This document shows, in pieces, positions 39,344-47,376 of a DNA stretch of 64,000 nucleotides. This stretch comes from Sulfurovaceae bacterium (GTDB lineage Bacteria; Campylobacterota; Campylobacteria; Campylobacterales; Sulfurovaceae): assembly GCA_028715055.1 (NCBI GenBank), contig JAQTLE010000003.1:62001-126000 (forward strand). Reading direction: 5' to 3'. The first letter of the stretch is position 1. The number at the start of each line of letters is the position of its first letter. A program made the translations under genes and the position numbers. Below the pieces are notes generated by a model, which was given only the letters and a program-made list of their open reading frames with translations, searched no databases and was not told the DNA's origin.

Positions 39344-40338
39344 CCATTTCCTCCTAAAATAAAATTAAACAGATACCCAACCAAGAGTATCCCAAATCCA
39401 ACTATGCCAAAAAATATAGCGATCAGCCTAACATGAAGTATCCTTTTTAGAATCATAGCTTCAGGCAAACTAAGCGCAGTTATCGACATCATAAAACTAA
39501 GAGCCGTACCCATCAACATACCTTTGGATGTGAGTACTTCAATTAACGGCATTACACCTGCTGCGTTAGAGTACATAGGTATTCCGAGCAAAACGGCAAG
39601 TGGTACGGCATACCAACTATTGCCCCCAGCATAGTGAGCGATAAAATCAGCAGGCACATAACCGTGTATAAATGCACCGATTCCCACGCCGAGCATGACA
39701 TAAAGATAGATCTTTTTAAAGATATCGGCAGTATAGTCCCATGCCTCTTTGGCTCTTTGTTTGAAATCCGATTCTATTTTTATATCTTCGAGTTCACCTT
39801 TCATTGGTGTGACGGGGATAAGAACATATTTTTCAAGCCCCATTTTGCCAATTATATAACCGCCAAGTATCGCTACAAGCAACCCAAGAGCGATGTAGAG
39901 TGCGGCTATCTTCCAGCCAAAAAGACTAAAAAGCATTGCTATGGCTATCTCATTGTTCAACGGCGCAGAGATAAGAAAGCTAAACGTAATCCCCATGGGA
40001 ATTCTAGCCTGCATAAACCCAAGAAAAAGAGGTATTGCGCTGCAACTGCAAAAAGGAGTAATAATACCAAAAAGCGCCGCTAAAACATTACTGCTAAACT
40101 CGCTTTTGCCCTGCAAGTAAACTCTAACTTTTTCAGTATTAAAGTAAGTTCTAAGGAAGCTCACCGCAAAAATGATAGCAACCAATAGGATAAAAATCTT
40201 CACTGTATCAAATATAAAAAAGTGTAATGCTTCTCCCATTTGGCTTTTGTGAGCAAGTTTTAAAATATCAAAGACAAAATACCCGCTAAGTTTTTCCCAC
40301 CAATCAAACATATCAACTCCTTTTAGTGTGTATGGCAA
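39340..40338 (-). CDS. DUF318/YraQ-type permease (ArsP-like)
   Basis: A 332-residue membrane protein with about eight segments. The Cys-containing GIITPFCSCSAIPLFLGF near residue 95-112 is the hallmark of the YraQ/ArsP family; the mirrored half shows GIPMYSNAAGVMPLI. Campylobacter jejuni ArsP exports trivalent organoarsenicals. Here it lies in an arsenic operon together with a CxxC mini-thioredoxin, which fits a metalloid exporter. Exact substrate not shown. Confidence 0.82.
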   Translation of the reverse strand: MPYTLKGVDMFDWWEKLSGYFVFDILKLAHKSQMGEALHFFIFDTVKIFILLVAIIFAVSFLRTYFNTEKVRVYLQGKSEFSSNVLAALFGIITPFCSCSAIPLFLGFMQARIPMGITFSFLISAPLNNEIAIAMLFSLFGWKIAALYIALGLLVAILGGYIIGKMGLEKYVLIPVTPMKGELEDIKIESDFKQRAKEAWDYTADIFKKIYLYVMLGVGIGAFIHGYVPADFIAHYAGGNSWYAVPLAVLLGIPMYSNAAGVMPLIEVLTSKGMLMGTALSFMMSITALSLPEAMILKRILHVRLIAIFFGIVGFGILLVGYLFNFILGGNG

Positions 40339-41234
40339 CTAATATCATTTAAATTATAATTTGTGCTTTCCGGTTGAACAATAAAATGAGTAATACCTTT
40401 TTTGCACACTCTTTCTCTTATGCTTTCGATAACTTTTTCAATCTCGCTCAGCAATAAATCATTCTTAAGAACTATATGAACTGAGCCGTATGATTCTTTA
40501 GAGTTTGGACGATAGAGATGCAAGTCATGAATAGATAAAATTTCATCAGATCGAAGTATCAGCTTTTCTATATTTTTTATATCATGATCATTTGAGTCCA
40601 TTAGTGACAAAAAAGAATTTTTAAGAATAGGGAAAGTTATCGCCATAACATAAATGCTAAAAATCATAGACAACAAAGAGTCTATTTTATTGAAGCCATA
40701 AAAATACATAATTATCCCGCCTATAACAACACTAAGCGAAACAAAGGCATCGCCCAACATATGAAAATAAGCTGATTTGATATTCATATCTTCATGGTCA
40801 TGTTCATTATCATGTAGATGCCCAATATCTTTTCTACCAAGAAGCCAAGTACTAAAACCATTTATAAATAAAGCTATCGATGAAACAAAGATAACCACCG
40901 GCGCATTTATATTGAGTGGATTAAAAAATCTATCAACAGACTCTATAAATATAAATATCATGGTTATAAATAAAAAAATCGAGTTTATAAAAGCCGCCAT
41001 AGATTCAGCTCTAATATATCCAAAAGTCATTGTTTCTGTTGCTTTTTTTGCTCCATAAATAATAGCAACCAATGTTATGAATAGAGCTAAGACATCACCT
41101 AAGTTGTGAAAAGCATCAGCAATGAGAGCCATAGAGCTGCTATAAATTCCAGCAACTATTTCGGAAATTATAAGAGTAGCATTTAAAAGAATTACTTTTT
41201 GTATGATAACTTTTTTATCTATTATGCTTTGCAT
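40323..41234 (-). CDS. Cation diffusion facilitator family metal exporter
   Basis: A 303-residue CDF protein with six membrane segments, and a His-rich loop HLHDNEHDHED near residue 148. Metal-binding Asp/His residues in ALIADAFHNLGD (residues about 34-45) and HMLGDAFVS are seen. The C-terminal cytosolic domain has IHDLHLYR. It should export Zn2+, Co2+ or Cd2+. It overlaps the permease gene by 16 bases and the small Cys-rich gene by 13 bases. Confidence 0.9.
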   Translation of the reverse strand: MQSIIDKKVIIQKVILLNATLIISEIVAGIYSSSMALIADAFHNLGDVLALFITLVAIIYGAKKATETMTFGYIRAESMAAFINSIFLFITMIFIFIESVDRFFNPLNINAPVVIFVSSIALFINGFSTWLLGRKDIGHLHDNEHDHEDMNIKSAYFHMLGDAFVSLSVVIGGIIMYFYGFNKIDSLLSMIFSIYVMAITFPILKNSFLSLMDSNDHDIKNIEKLILRSDEILSIHDLHLYRPNSKESYGSVHIVLKNDLLLSEIEKVIESIRERVCKKGITHFIVQPESTNYNLNDISCHTH

Positions 41235-41500
41235 GAATTCTCTTTATCGTTCGAGATCAAACATTTTTGCATCATAGGGGCAATGGTTTGCACTGTGACA
41301 TCACCTGTTATTTTTATCTCTGCTCCATCGCCATGTGAGCAAACCTCGATGTTTTCGATTTTCTCCATTATCTCTGGACTGCAATCACAGCTGCAATTCC
41401 CATCTTTGCATTTACTAACTTTTTTATTCAACTCTTCAACACTAAATCCATTAATGATAGCACTAAAGCCTTTTGTATTTTCTTTAAATTTAATATTCAT
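41222..41500 (-). CDS. Small Cys-rich protein of the arsenic island
   Basis: A 92-residue soluble protein that I do not recognise. A cluster KCKDGNCSCDCS (residues 30-41) has four Cys and a further two are in the C-terminal third, suggesting metal or metalloid binding. No signal peptide. It lies between an exported thioredoxin gene and the CDF exporter gene, overlapping the latter, so it may carry metal ions to an exporter. Confidence 0.7.
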   Translation of the reverse strand: MNIKFKENTKGFSAIINGFSVEELNKKVSKCKDGNCSCDCSPEIMEKIENIEVCSHGDGAEIKITGDVTVQTIAPMMQKCLISNDKENSCKA

Positions 41501-41509
41501 TTTATCTCC

Positions 41510-41905
41510 TTATAATATATCAAATGATTTGAGTTTTCTCTCAAGTTCACTGTATTCGATTTTTCCAAAATGTTTATCAACGACTTTGCCATTTTTGTCA
41601 AGATAGATTTGAGCAGGAATCATCACAGCCCCATATTTCATGGCGGCTTGTTCATCTTTGTAGATATCTATAAAATAAACATTGCTTTGCGGATATTTTT
41701 GTTTTAGTTTATAGAGTGTTTGTCCCATAATTATACATGAGCGGCAATTTGTAGAGCCAAATTCCAGCATCATGGGCTTACCTTTTCCTATTTTGGACTG
41801 TAAGCTTGAAAAGCTTATCGCACCCAGCATAGGCTCGTTTGCAATAGCTTGTGACGGACCAAAAGCAGCAGCCAAAAGTGCAAATACTTTTAGAAATTTT
41901 TCCAT
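41510..41905 (-). CDS. Exported thioredoxin-family protein
   Basis: A 131-residue protein with an N-terminal signal peptide (MEKFLKVFALLAAA, cleavage near residue 22) and a thioredoxin fold. The redox motif is NCRSC (Cys54, Cys57) and the cis-proline strand is VMIPAQIYLD. It lies 9 bases downstream of a CcdA-like electron importer, so it is probably reduced by it in the periplasm. It may keep metal-binding thiols reduced. Confidence 0.85.
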   Translation of the reverse strand: MEKFLKVFALLAAAFGPSQAIANEPMLGAISFSSLQSKIGKGKPMMLEFGSTNCRSCIIMGQTLYKLKQKYPQSNVYFIDIYKDEQAAMKYGAVMIPAQIYLDKNGKVVDKHFGKIEYSELERKLKSFDIL

Positions 41906-41914
41906 TGTTTTCCT

Positions 41915-42616
41915 TTAAAATATAAGATATGCTTTATAAGCAAAATAAAACCCTATAGCAATCAATACAGCGATAAAAACTCTATTGAACCATATACTTA
42001 GAGCGTTTAAAAAACTGTTCTTGGCTATAGATCCCGCAACCCCCACTGAAATACCTGAAAGCAAAAGCAAAGAGGCATGACCGATGGCAAACGCAAGAAC
42101 CAGTAGGTATGAAAATACCAGACCACTTTGCTGTGCGACTGAAACGATGGCAACAAGTGGTGCTGTGGCACATGGAGTGCTTACAAGACCGAAAATAAGT
42201 CCAATTAGTAACGCGCCAAAGAGCTTGAATGGCAAAAATCGATTGGCGACTTTTTGTTTATCTATTTCACCTAAAAATCCAAGTGCATACGCCACTACGA
42301 TAAATGTAGCAATTGAAGCAGATAAATATGCCCAAAAAGGCGCTATGCTAAGCATTACTCCTATTTTCGCGACAAGCAACAACAAGATAGAAAAACTAAT
42401 CACGAGCCCCAATACAAATAAAATTGAATATTGGATAATAAACCGTTTTTTGTTTTGTGGTTCAATGTCTGAACTCAATGCAAGTGCACTACTAACTAGC
42501 AAGGGCAAAGTAACAATAGAACAAGGTGCTATAGACGTAAAAATACCCATCATTAATGATGCTATAATGGCAAAAGTTGTGTGCGCTTCTATCGCTTGGA
42601 TTAAAAAATCTTCCAT
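41915..42616 (-). CDS. CcdA/DsbD-like transmembrane electron carrier
   Basis: A 233-residue protein with six membrane segments that passes electrons from cytosolic thioredoxin to the periplasm. The conserved Cys-Pro motifs are APCSIVTLPLL (near residue 32) and STPCATAP (near 146), one in each half as in CcdA. Its neighbours, the exported thioredoxin and ArsC, support a redox relay. It overlaps arsC by one base. Confidence 0.87.
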   Translation of the reverse strand: MEDFLIQAIEAHTTFAIIASLMMGIFTSIAPCSIVTLPLLVSSALALSSDIEPQNKKRFIIQYSILFVLGLVISFSILLLLVAKIGVMLSIAPFWAYLSASIATFIVVAYALGFLGEIDKQKVANRFLPFKLFGALLIGLIFGLVSTPCATAPLVAIVSVAQQSGLVFSYLLVLAFAIGHASLLLLSGISVGVAGSIAKNSFLNALSIWFNRVFIAVLIAIGFYFAYKAYLIF

Positions 42617-43017
42617 TATAGTCCTAATGCCTCTTTGACTTTTGGAAGTAGTGTCGATTCTATCTCTTTGTAAGTCTCTGCAAATGCTGCAAAATCTTTT
42701 CCATCAGGATCAACGAAACCTACATGGATTTTTTTTACTGGTCGCGGGAACATAGGGCAGGTTTCATGGGCATGGTCACATACTGTTACGACGAGGTCAA
42801 AGTGTTCATTTATCACTTCATCTAAACTTTTTGAGTGATATTCATCTTTCCAAATCCCATTTTGCTCTAATACTTTTTTCGCATTTGGATTGACCTTGCC
42901 GCTGGGAGCTACACCACAACTAAATGCCTCAACATTATCTAGCTTAGCATTTATAAGTGCTTCACCTATGATGCTTCTGCAACTATTTCCTGTACACATT
43001 ACTAATACTTTTTTCAC
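42616..43017 (-). CDS. arsC: Arsenate reductase, thioredoxin-coupled
   Basis: A 133-residue low-molecular-weight phosphatase-type ArsC that reduces arsenate to arsenite. The catalytic loop CTGNSCRS begins at Cys8. The two other redox Cys sit seven residues apart as CDHAHETC (Cys80, Cys87), the pI258/B. subtilis pattern that is recycled by thioredoxin. It lies between ArsB and the CcdA gene. Complete, with all catalytic Cys present. Confidence 0.93.
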   Translation of the reverse strand: MKKVLVMCTGNSCRSIIGEALINAKLDNVEAFSCGVAPSGKVNPNAKKVLEQNGIWKDEYHSKSLDEVINEHFDLVVTVCDHAHETCPMFPRPVKKIHVGFVDPDGKDFAAFAETYKEIESTLLPKVKEALGL

Positions 43018-43028
43018 AAAATCACTCC

Positions 43029-44288
43029 TTAAAATAGATATAACGAAATCAACACCACCAATAAAATTGGGGGCGTGACAATCAAACCAAATTTGCTATA
43101 TTCCCAAAATCCGATGTGTACTCCTTTTTTATCAAGCACATGAAGCCAAAGGAGAGTGGCTAGGCTGCCAAATGGTGTCATCTTTGGTCCTAGGTTGCAT
43201 CCTATGATATTGGCATATGCCAAAGCCTCATTTGGTATATCTTTTAAAGATATATCCATTATCATGATTGTGGGCATATTGTTCATCGTTGCACTTAGAA
43301 ACGCACTGATAAATCCAGTCCCGACTATTGCTATAAAATCACCTTGTTTTGTCAAATTTTGCAAAATCATACTTAGATAATCAGTCAGTCCGGCATTTTT
43401 GAGACCATATACCACGATATAAAGCCCAATACTAAACCATACTACCTGCCATGGAGCTGTGCGGATGATATGTAGAGGCTCTACGGTTTTTGTTATACTT
43501 GATATCGTTAAAAATATCAAAGCCCCACCGAGAGCAAAAAGCGAAATTGGCAAATGGTAAGCATCACCTATAAAATAAGCCATTAAAAGAAAAGCTAAAA
43601 ATACCCAAGAGATATAAAAAAGAGGTTTGCTTTTTAAGGCGTCATCTGGATTTTTGAGCAGTCTAATATCAATAGTTTTTGGAATATCATTTCTAAGCAC
43701 TAGCCACAAAACTATGATTGACATGACTACGCTCACAATAAAAGGAATTATCATCACGCTTAAATATTTACCAAATCCTATATTAAAGTAATTAGCTGTA
43801 ACAATATTGGTTAGATTTGAAAACACAAAAGGAAGAGAAGCACTGTCGCTTATAAATCCACCTGCTAGTAAAAATGCAATGATCGTTTTGGCATTTAGTT
43901 TTAAAATCCTCATTTTGGCTAGCAATATTGGAGTAAGGATCAACGCTGCTCCATCATTTGCAAAAAGAGCAGAGACTCCGGCCCCAAGAAGTAGTGCATA
44001 TACAAACATTAAGTTACCATTTCCGCCTGATAATTTTGCCATTTTTATAGCACACCATTCAAAAAAGCCTATCTCGTCAAGAACCATGGAGAGTATAATT
44101 ATGCCGATAAATGCCAAAGTCGCATCCCATACGATATTTGTGACACTAAGGACATCGTCAAAGTTGACAACACCCAGCATTAAAGCTGTAAAAGCCCCAA
44201 TGAGTGCAGATGTGCCGATCTGTAAACCGCGTGGTTGCCATATTACAAAAATGAGCGTAGTTAGAAAGATTAAACCAGCAATTATCAT
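43029..44288 (-). CDS. arsB: Arsenite efflux pump ArsB
   Basis: A 419-residue membrane protein with about 12 segments, closely resembling E. coli ArsB: the opening IWQPRGLQIG, NIVWDATLAF, DEIGFFEW, ALFANDGAALILTPI and the NLTNIV stretch. It exports arsenite or antimonite using the proton-motive force, or with ArsA (no arsA gene here). Its start overlaps the arsR stop by 4 bases. Confidence 0.94.
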   Translation of the reverse strand: MIIAGLIFLTTLIFVIWQPRGLQIGTSALIGAFTALMLGVVNFDDVLSVTNIVWDATLAFIGIIILSMVLDEIGFFEWCAIKMAKLSGGNGNLMFVYALLLGAGVSALFANDGAALILTPILLAKMRILKLNAKTIIAFLLAGGFISDSASLPFVFSNLTNIVTANYFNIGFGKYLSVMIIPFIVSVVMSIIVLWLVLRNDIPKTIDIRLLKNPDDALKSKPLFYISWVFLAFLLMAYFIGDAYHLPISLFALGGALIFLTISSITKTVEPLHIIRTAPWQVVWFSIGLYIVVYGLKNAGLTDYLSMILQNLTKQGDFIAIVGTGFISAFLSATMNNMPTIMIMDISLKDIPNEALAYANIIGCNLGPKMTPFGSLATLLWLHVLDKKGVHIGFWEYSKFGLIVTPPILLVVLISLYLF

Positions 44289-44593
44289 ATGCTACAACCA
44301 CTTATTAGTTCGGGAATGTCCAAATCTAAATGCTCTATTTCTTTCAAAACAGATTGCCTAAAAATATCAAGCGGAGAACGGATACTATAATATGCCCATT
44401 TACCTCGCCTGTCAACTCTCAAAAAACCAGCATCTTTTAGAATTTTTAGATGTCTAGAGATGCGAGATTGGATCATGTCAAATGAGTTTTCTATATCACA
44501 TACACATACTTCGCCATGCAAGTCTATGAAGCGCAAAATTCGAACTCTGGTCTCATCATAGACCGAGCCAACTGTTTGCAAAAAAATATCCAT
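44285..44593 (-). CDS. arsR: ArsR-family arsenic repressor
   Basis: A 102-residue winged-helix repressor. The metalloid site CVCD (Cys30, Cys32) lies in the alpha3 helix as in E. coli ArsR, and the recognition helix is SRISRHLKIL. It should release the operator on binding arsenite. It is the first gene of the nine-gene minus-strand island; ggag lies 8 bases before the ATG. A candidate operator is just upstream. Confidence 0.93.
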   Translation of the reverse strand: MDIFLQTVGSVYDETRVRILRFIDLHGEVCVCDIENSFDMIQSRISRHLKILKDAGFLRVDRRGKWAYYSIRSPLDIFRQSVLKEIEHLDLDIPELISGCSI

Positions 44594-44625
44594 GGTTGTC
44601 TCCTTATTTGCAATAATAGCATAAT

Positions 44626-44654
44626 GATATTAACAAATCAAGATATGTTGATAT
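44626..44654. promoter_or_regulatory. Candidate ArsR operator
   Basis: An inverted repeat atattaaca (44626-44634) / tgttgatat (44646-44654), 8 of 9 pairs, 11-base spacer, lies 33-61 bases upstream of the arsR start. Position, spacing and half-site length suit an ArsR/SmtB dimer site that would control the island. Sequence only; no binding data. Confidence 0.55.
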
Positions 44655-44707
44655 ATAATAAGTTTGTTTTTGGAATCATTTTTTGTTTTTACAAGAATAA
44701 AAATCGG

Positions 44708-45481
44708 CTATATAGCTACTATTGCACTGCTAGGTTTAAAATGAGCCCATATTGAATTACCGATATTAATCGATTCACAATCAACAGCCTCTATGGAAGC
44801 GACTATTTCCCCGCCGTTTTCTAGTTCTATGGAAGCTTCAGCATAATTACCGCTTATCTCTAAAGATTTTACAGTTCCATGTAGCCAATTGTAAGAAACA
44901 TCTGTCGGGCATTTTTCATGTAAGGTGATAGACGACGCCTTTAGAAGTACAACTATAGACATTTGTTCTTTAAGATCCATTTCTTCTAAGCTTTTATGAG
45001 TGATGGATACTTTTATATCTTGATAATCGTTCAAAGCCAGAGTGAGCATTGTGTTATGGTCGGTTTGTTCTATTTGCGAGATAGTAGTATGCAGTTGATT
45101 TCTAGCGCTTGTGCGAAGCGTGAGTTTAGAAGTTAATGTTTTAAGATTTTTTATAGAATCTATGCGACCACCAAGCGAACCTAAAAAATATCCTTGAATA
45201 GACTCTAGCTCTTTGTAGACTTCAATGTATTCAAGACCCCTCGCTGTAAGTTTAGAGCCACCACCGTGTTTGCCGCCAGTTTGTTTTTCTACTATAAGCT
45301 CATGGGTATTGAGAGCTTTAATGCTATCCCATGCTGCTTTGTAGCTCATCTTCATAATTTTGGCTGCTTGTGATATGGAGCCTGTAGCATGAATATGCTC
45401 AAGTAGTTCTACACGCCCCTTGCCGAGTCTCATATCTTTTGATGGAGATATCCACATTTTGCTATTTATCTGTTTTGGCAT
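44708..45481 (-). CDS. modE: ModE-type molybdate-responsive regulator
   Basis: A 257-residue regulator with an N-terminal winged helix-turn-helix (residues about 18-80: LGKGRVELLEHI, GSISQAAKIMKMSYKAAWD) and a C-terminal region of two TOBE/Mop-like repeats (KLTLRTSARNQLHT, later ISGNYAEASIEL). This is the layout of ModE, which binds molybdate and represses modABC. No modABC is in the window. The ATG at 45481 has ggag at suitable spacing; an upstream in-frame ATG at 45520 adds 13 atypical residues. Confidence 0.83.
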   Translation of the reverse strand: MPKQINSKMWISPSKDMRLGKGRVELLEHIHATGSISQAAKIMKMSYKAAWDSIKALNTHELIVEKQTGGKHGGGSKLTARGLEYIEVYKELESIQGYFLGSLGGRIDSIKNLKTLTSKLTLRTSARNQLHTTISQIEQTDHNTMLTLALNDYQDIKVSITHKSLEEMDLKEQMSIVVLLKASSITLHEKCPTDVSYNWLHGTVKSLEISGNYAEASIELENGGEIVASIEAVDCESINIGNSIWAHFKPSSAIVAI

Positions 45482-45684
45482 TATTTTTCTCCATTTGATA
45501 TTTATTATAAGATTAAGCATTTAAATTTTTTTATAGTTTATTATACCACGTTATGGTTGCTTGAGCACTTTGGTCACAGAGATATTGTACGCGTATCGGA
45601 AATAAATAATGATCAAAATAAGTAGTTATGATCGGATTTTGTTAAAGATTTAGTATTTGTTGGTTATGATTATATTATGATAAG

Positions 45685-45759
45685 TGGTGACCCCACGGAG
45701 ACTCGAACTCCGGTAACATGGATGAAAACCATGGATCCTAACCGCTAGACGATGGGGCC
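45685..45759 (-). tRNA. tRNA-Glu (anticodon TTC), copy 1
   Basis: On the minus strand a full cloverleaf is readable: acceptor ggcccca paired with tggggtc (one G-T pair), D arm gtctagcgg, anticodon stem catgg/ccatg with loop ttttcat giving TTC, T arm ccgga with gttcgag and an encoded CCA end. 75 bases. It is the downstream of two identical copies 92 bases apart, likely co-transcribed. Confidence 0.95.
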
Positions 45760-45776
45760 GATTAAGTATATCAAAG

Positions 45777-45851
45777 TGGTGACCCCACGGAGACTCGAAC
45801 TCCGGTAACATGGATGAAAACCATGGATCCTAACCGCTAGACGATGGGGCC
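45777..45851 (-). tRNA. tRNA-Glu (anticodon TTC), copy 2
   Basis: Identical to the copy at 45685-45759, including the encoded CCA. A 17-base spacer separates the two, so a single transcript would be processed into two tRNAs. Confidence 0.95.
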
Positions 45852-45917
45852 ATCGACAACTTAATGGACGGAATTATAGTGAGATAGCACTTAAATTTCT
45901 CTTAAAAATAGGTAAAT

Positions 45918-46406
45918 ATGAGACATAAATTGTATAATATACTCATTGTTATTGCATTTTTGGCATTCAGCGGATGTGCATTAAAGAAACCAGTGCAACA
46001 AAAAAGCACATTTATAATCCTAAAAACACCGGAAATAAGATATGCCGATATGGGTTTTGTGTCTGAATACCCTGATAGCATTAAAGTACAGATATATAGT
46101 AATGCCCAACCTGTGGTTTCACTGGATATGTACAAAGACCGCATCTGTATGAGTCAATTTGAATGTATGAATAAAAGCGGTTTTTACCGTAAGATATTTC
46201 ATGTATTGTACCCAGATGATACTCTAGAACAGATATTTTTGTCAAAGCCTATTTTTGGAGGAGAAAATCTGATAAAAACAGGTAACGGTTTTACACAAAA
46301 TATAACAAAGCAGGATCAATACTCTATTTCGTATGAAATTTCAGATGGCAAAGTTGAGTTTCATGATAAAATCAATCAAATTATTATCAAGGTGAAAGAA
46401 CAATGA
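45918..46406 (+). CDS. Hypothetical lipoprotein
   Basis: A 162-residue protein with a signal peptide ending in a lipobox AFSGC (Cys near 19). The mature part is mostly beta-strand-like with two further Cys close together ([11 protein letters not shown], residues about 75-85) that might form a disulfide. I do not recognise the family; similar small lipoproteins beside nfo occur in related genomes in my memory, without known function. It overlaps nfo by 4 bases (ATGA type), so the two are co-translated. Confidence 0.72.
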   Translation: MRHKLYNILIVIAFLAFSGCALKKPVQQKSTFIILKTPEIRYADMGFVSEYPDSIKVQIYSNAQPVVSLDMYKDRICMSQFECMNKSGFYRKIFHVLYPDDTLEQIFLSKPIFGGENLIKTGNGFTQNITKQDQYSISYEISDGKVEFHDKINQIIIKVKEQ

Positions 46407-47293
46407 AATTCGTAGGAGCTCATGTCAGTGCTAGTGGAGGGGTGCAAAATGCCCCGCTTAATGCAATAGATATAGGAGCTAAAGCATTTGGAATATTTAC
46501 CAAAAATCAACGTCAATGGAACGCCAAACCGCTTACCGCACTTAGCATAGATGAATTTAAGATAAATTTGGCAAAAAGCGGAATACTTCCTAAACACGTA
46601 TTGCCTCATGATAGTTATCTTATCAATCTTGGACATCATGAAGCAGATAAATTGGCTCAATCAAAAGACGCTTTCATAGATGAGCTTGTTCGGTGTGAAC
46701 AACTTGGACTTGAGATGCTCAATTTTCACCCAGGCAGTCATTTAAATAAATTATCCAAATCAGAAAAAGAAGATCAGGTATCTTTGGAGCGGATAGAAAA
46801 TGCATGTCTTGATGTGATAGCTATGTCCATGAATGAAGCTATACAAGCAACACCAAATAGCAAAGTAAAACTTATTATAGAAAACACTGCAGGACAAGGA
46901 AGTAATCTCGGGTATAAATTTGAACATCTAGCTTATCTAATAGATAAAATTGAAGAGAAAAGTAGAGTGGGTGTTTGTTTGGATACCTGTCACACGTTTA
47001 CTGCCGGTTATGATCTCAGAACACCCGAAACATATAAAAAAACCATGGATGATTTTGAGAGAATTGTAGGATTTAAATATTTATGCGGTATGCATTTAAA
47101 TGATTCAAAGCCGCCTCTTGGTTCGCGGGTAGACAGACATGAATCCATTGGAAAAGGTAAACTTGGCTGGGAAACTTTTAGACTAATAATGAATGATGAT
47201 CGGATGAATGACATTCCTTTGATATTGGAGACAACCGATGATTCTATTTGGAGCGAAGAGATAGCAGGGCTATATGCTTTGATTGAAAAATAA
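46403..47293 (+). CDS. nfo: Endonuclease IV (AP endonuclease)
   Basis: A 296-residue TIM-barrel DNA repair enzyme that cuts at abasic sites using three zinc ions. Family signatures are [10 protein letters not shown] (start), MLNFHPGSH near 108, [10 protein letters not shown] near 155, [14 protein letters not shown] near 192 and [23 protein letters not shown] near 230. Length is close to E. coli Nfo (285). Coupled to the upstream lipoprotein gene. Confidence 0.95.
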   Translation: MKFVGAHVSASGGVQNAPLNAIDIGAKAFGIFTKNQRQWNAKPLTALSIDEFKINLAKSGILPKHVLPHDSYLINLGHHEADKLAQSKDAFIDELVRCEQLGLEMLNFHPGSHLNKLSKSEKEDQVSLERIENACLDVIAMSMNEAIQATPNSKVKLIIENTAGQGSNLGYKFEHLAYLIDKIEEKSRVGVCLDTCHTFTAGYDLRTPETYKKTMDDFERIVGFKYLCGMHLNDSKPPLGSRVDRHESIGKGKLGWETFRLIMNDDRMNDIPLILETTDDSIWSEEIAGLYALIEK

Positions 47294-47300
47294 AAGGATT

Positions 47301-47375
47301 ATGAATATGAAAAAAAGTCTTATTTTGAGTATAACGGCTTTGTTTGTATCAATGCCTTATAGTGTCGGGTTCTAA
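47301..47375 (+). CDS. 24-residue ORF resembling an orphan signal peptide
   Basis: MNMKKSLILSITALFVSMPY and four more residues, then stop. It has aaaagg 3 bases upstream and its stop sits one base before the acyl-CoA ligase start. The product looks like a secretion signal without a mature protein. It may be a remnant of a deleted exported protein (a FadL-type outer membrane protein would be a natural partner of the ligase) or a leader that couples translation of the ligase. Low certainty that it is functional. Confidence 0.35.
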   Translation: MNMKKSLILSITALFVSMPYSVGF

Positions 47376-47376
47376 T

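Noticed and set aside
39634-40083. Open frame of 149 codons opposite the ArsP-like permease gene
   Set aside because: Shadow of the membrane-protein gene on the other strand; its product is Lys/Cys/Tyr-rich with no domain and no start signal.
43807-44361. Open frame of 184 codons opposite arsB
   Set aside because: Shadow frame; arsB is intact and clearly the real gene on the minus strand.
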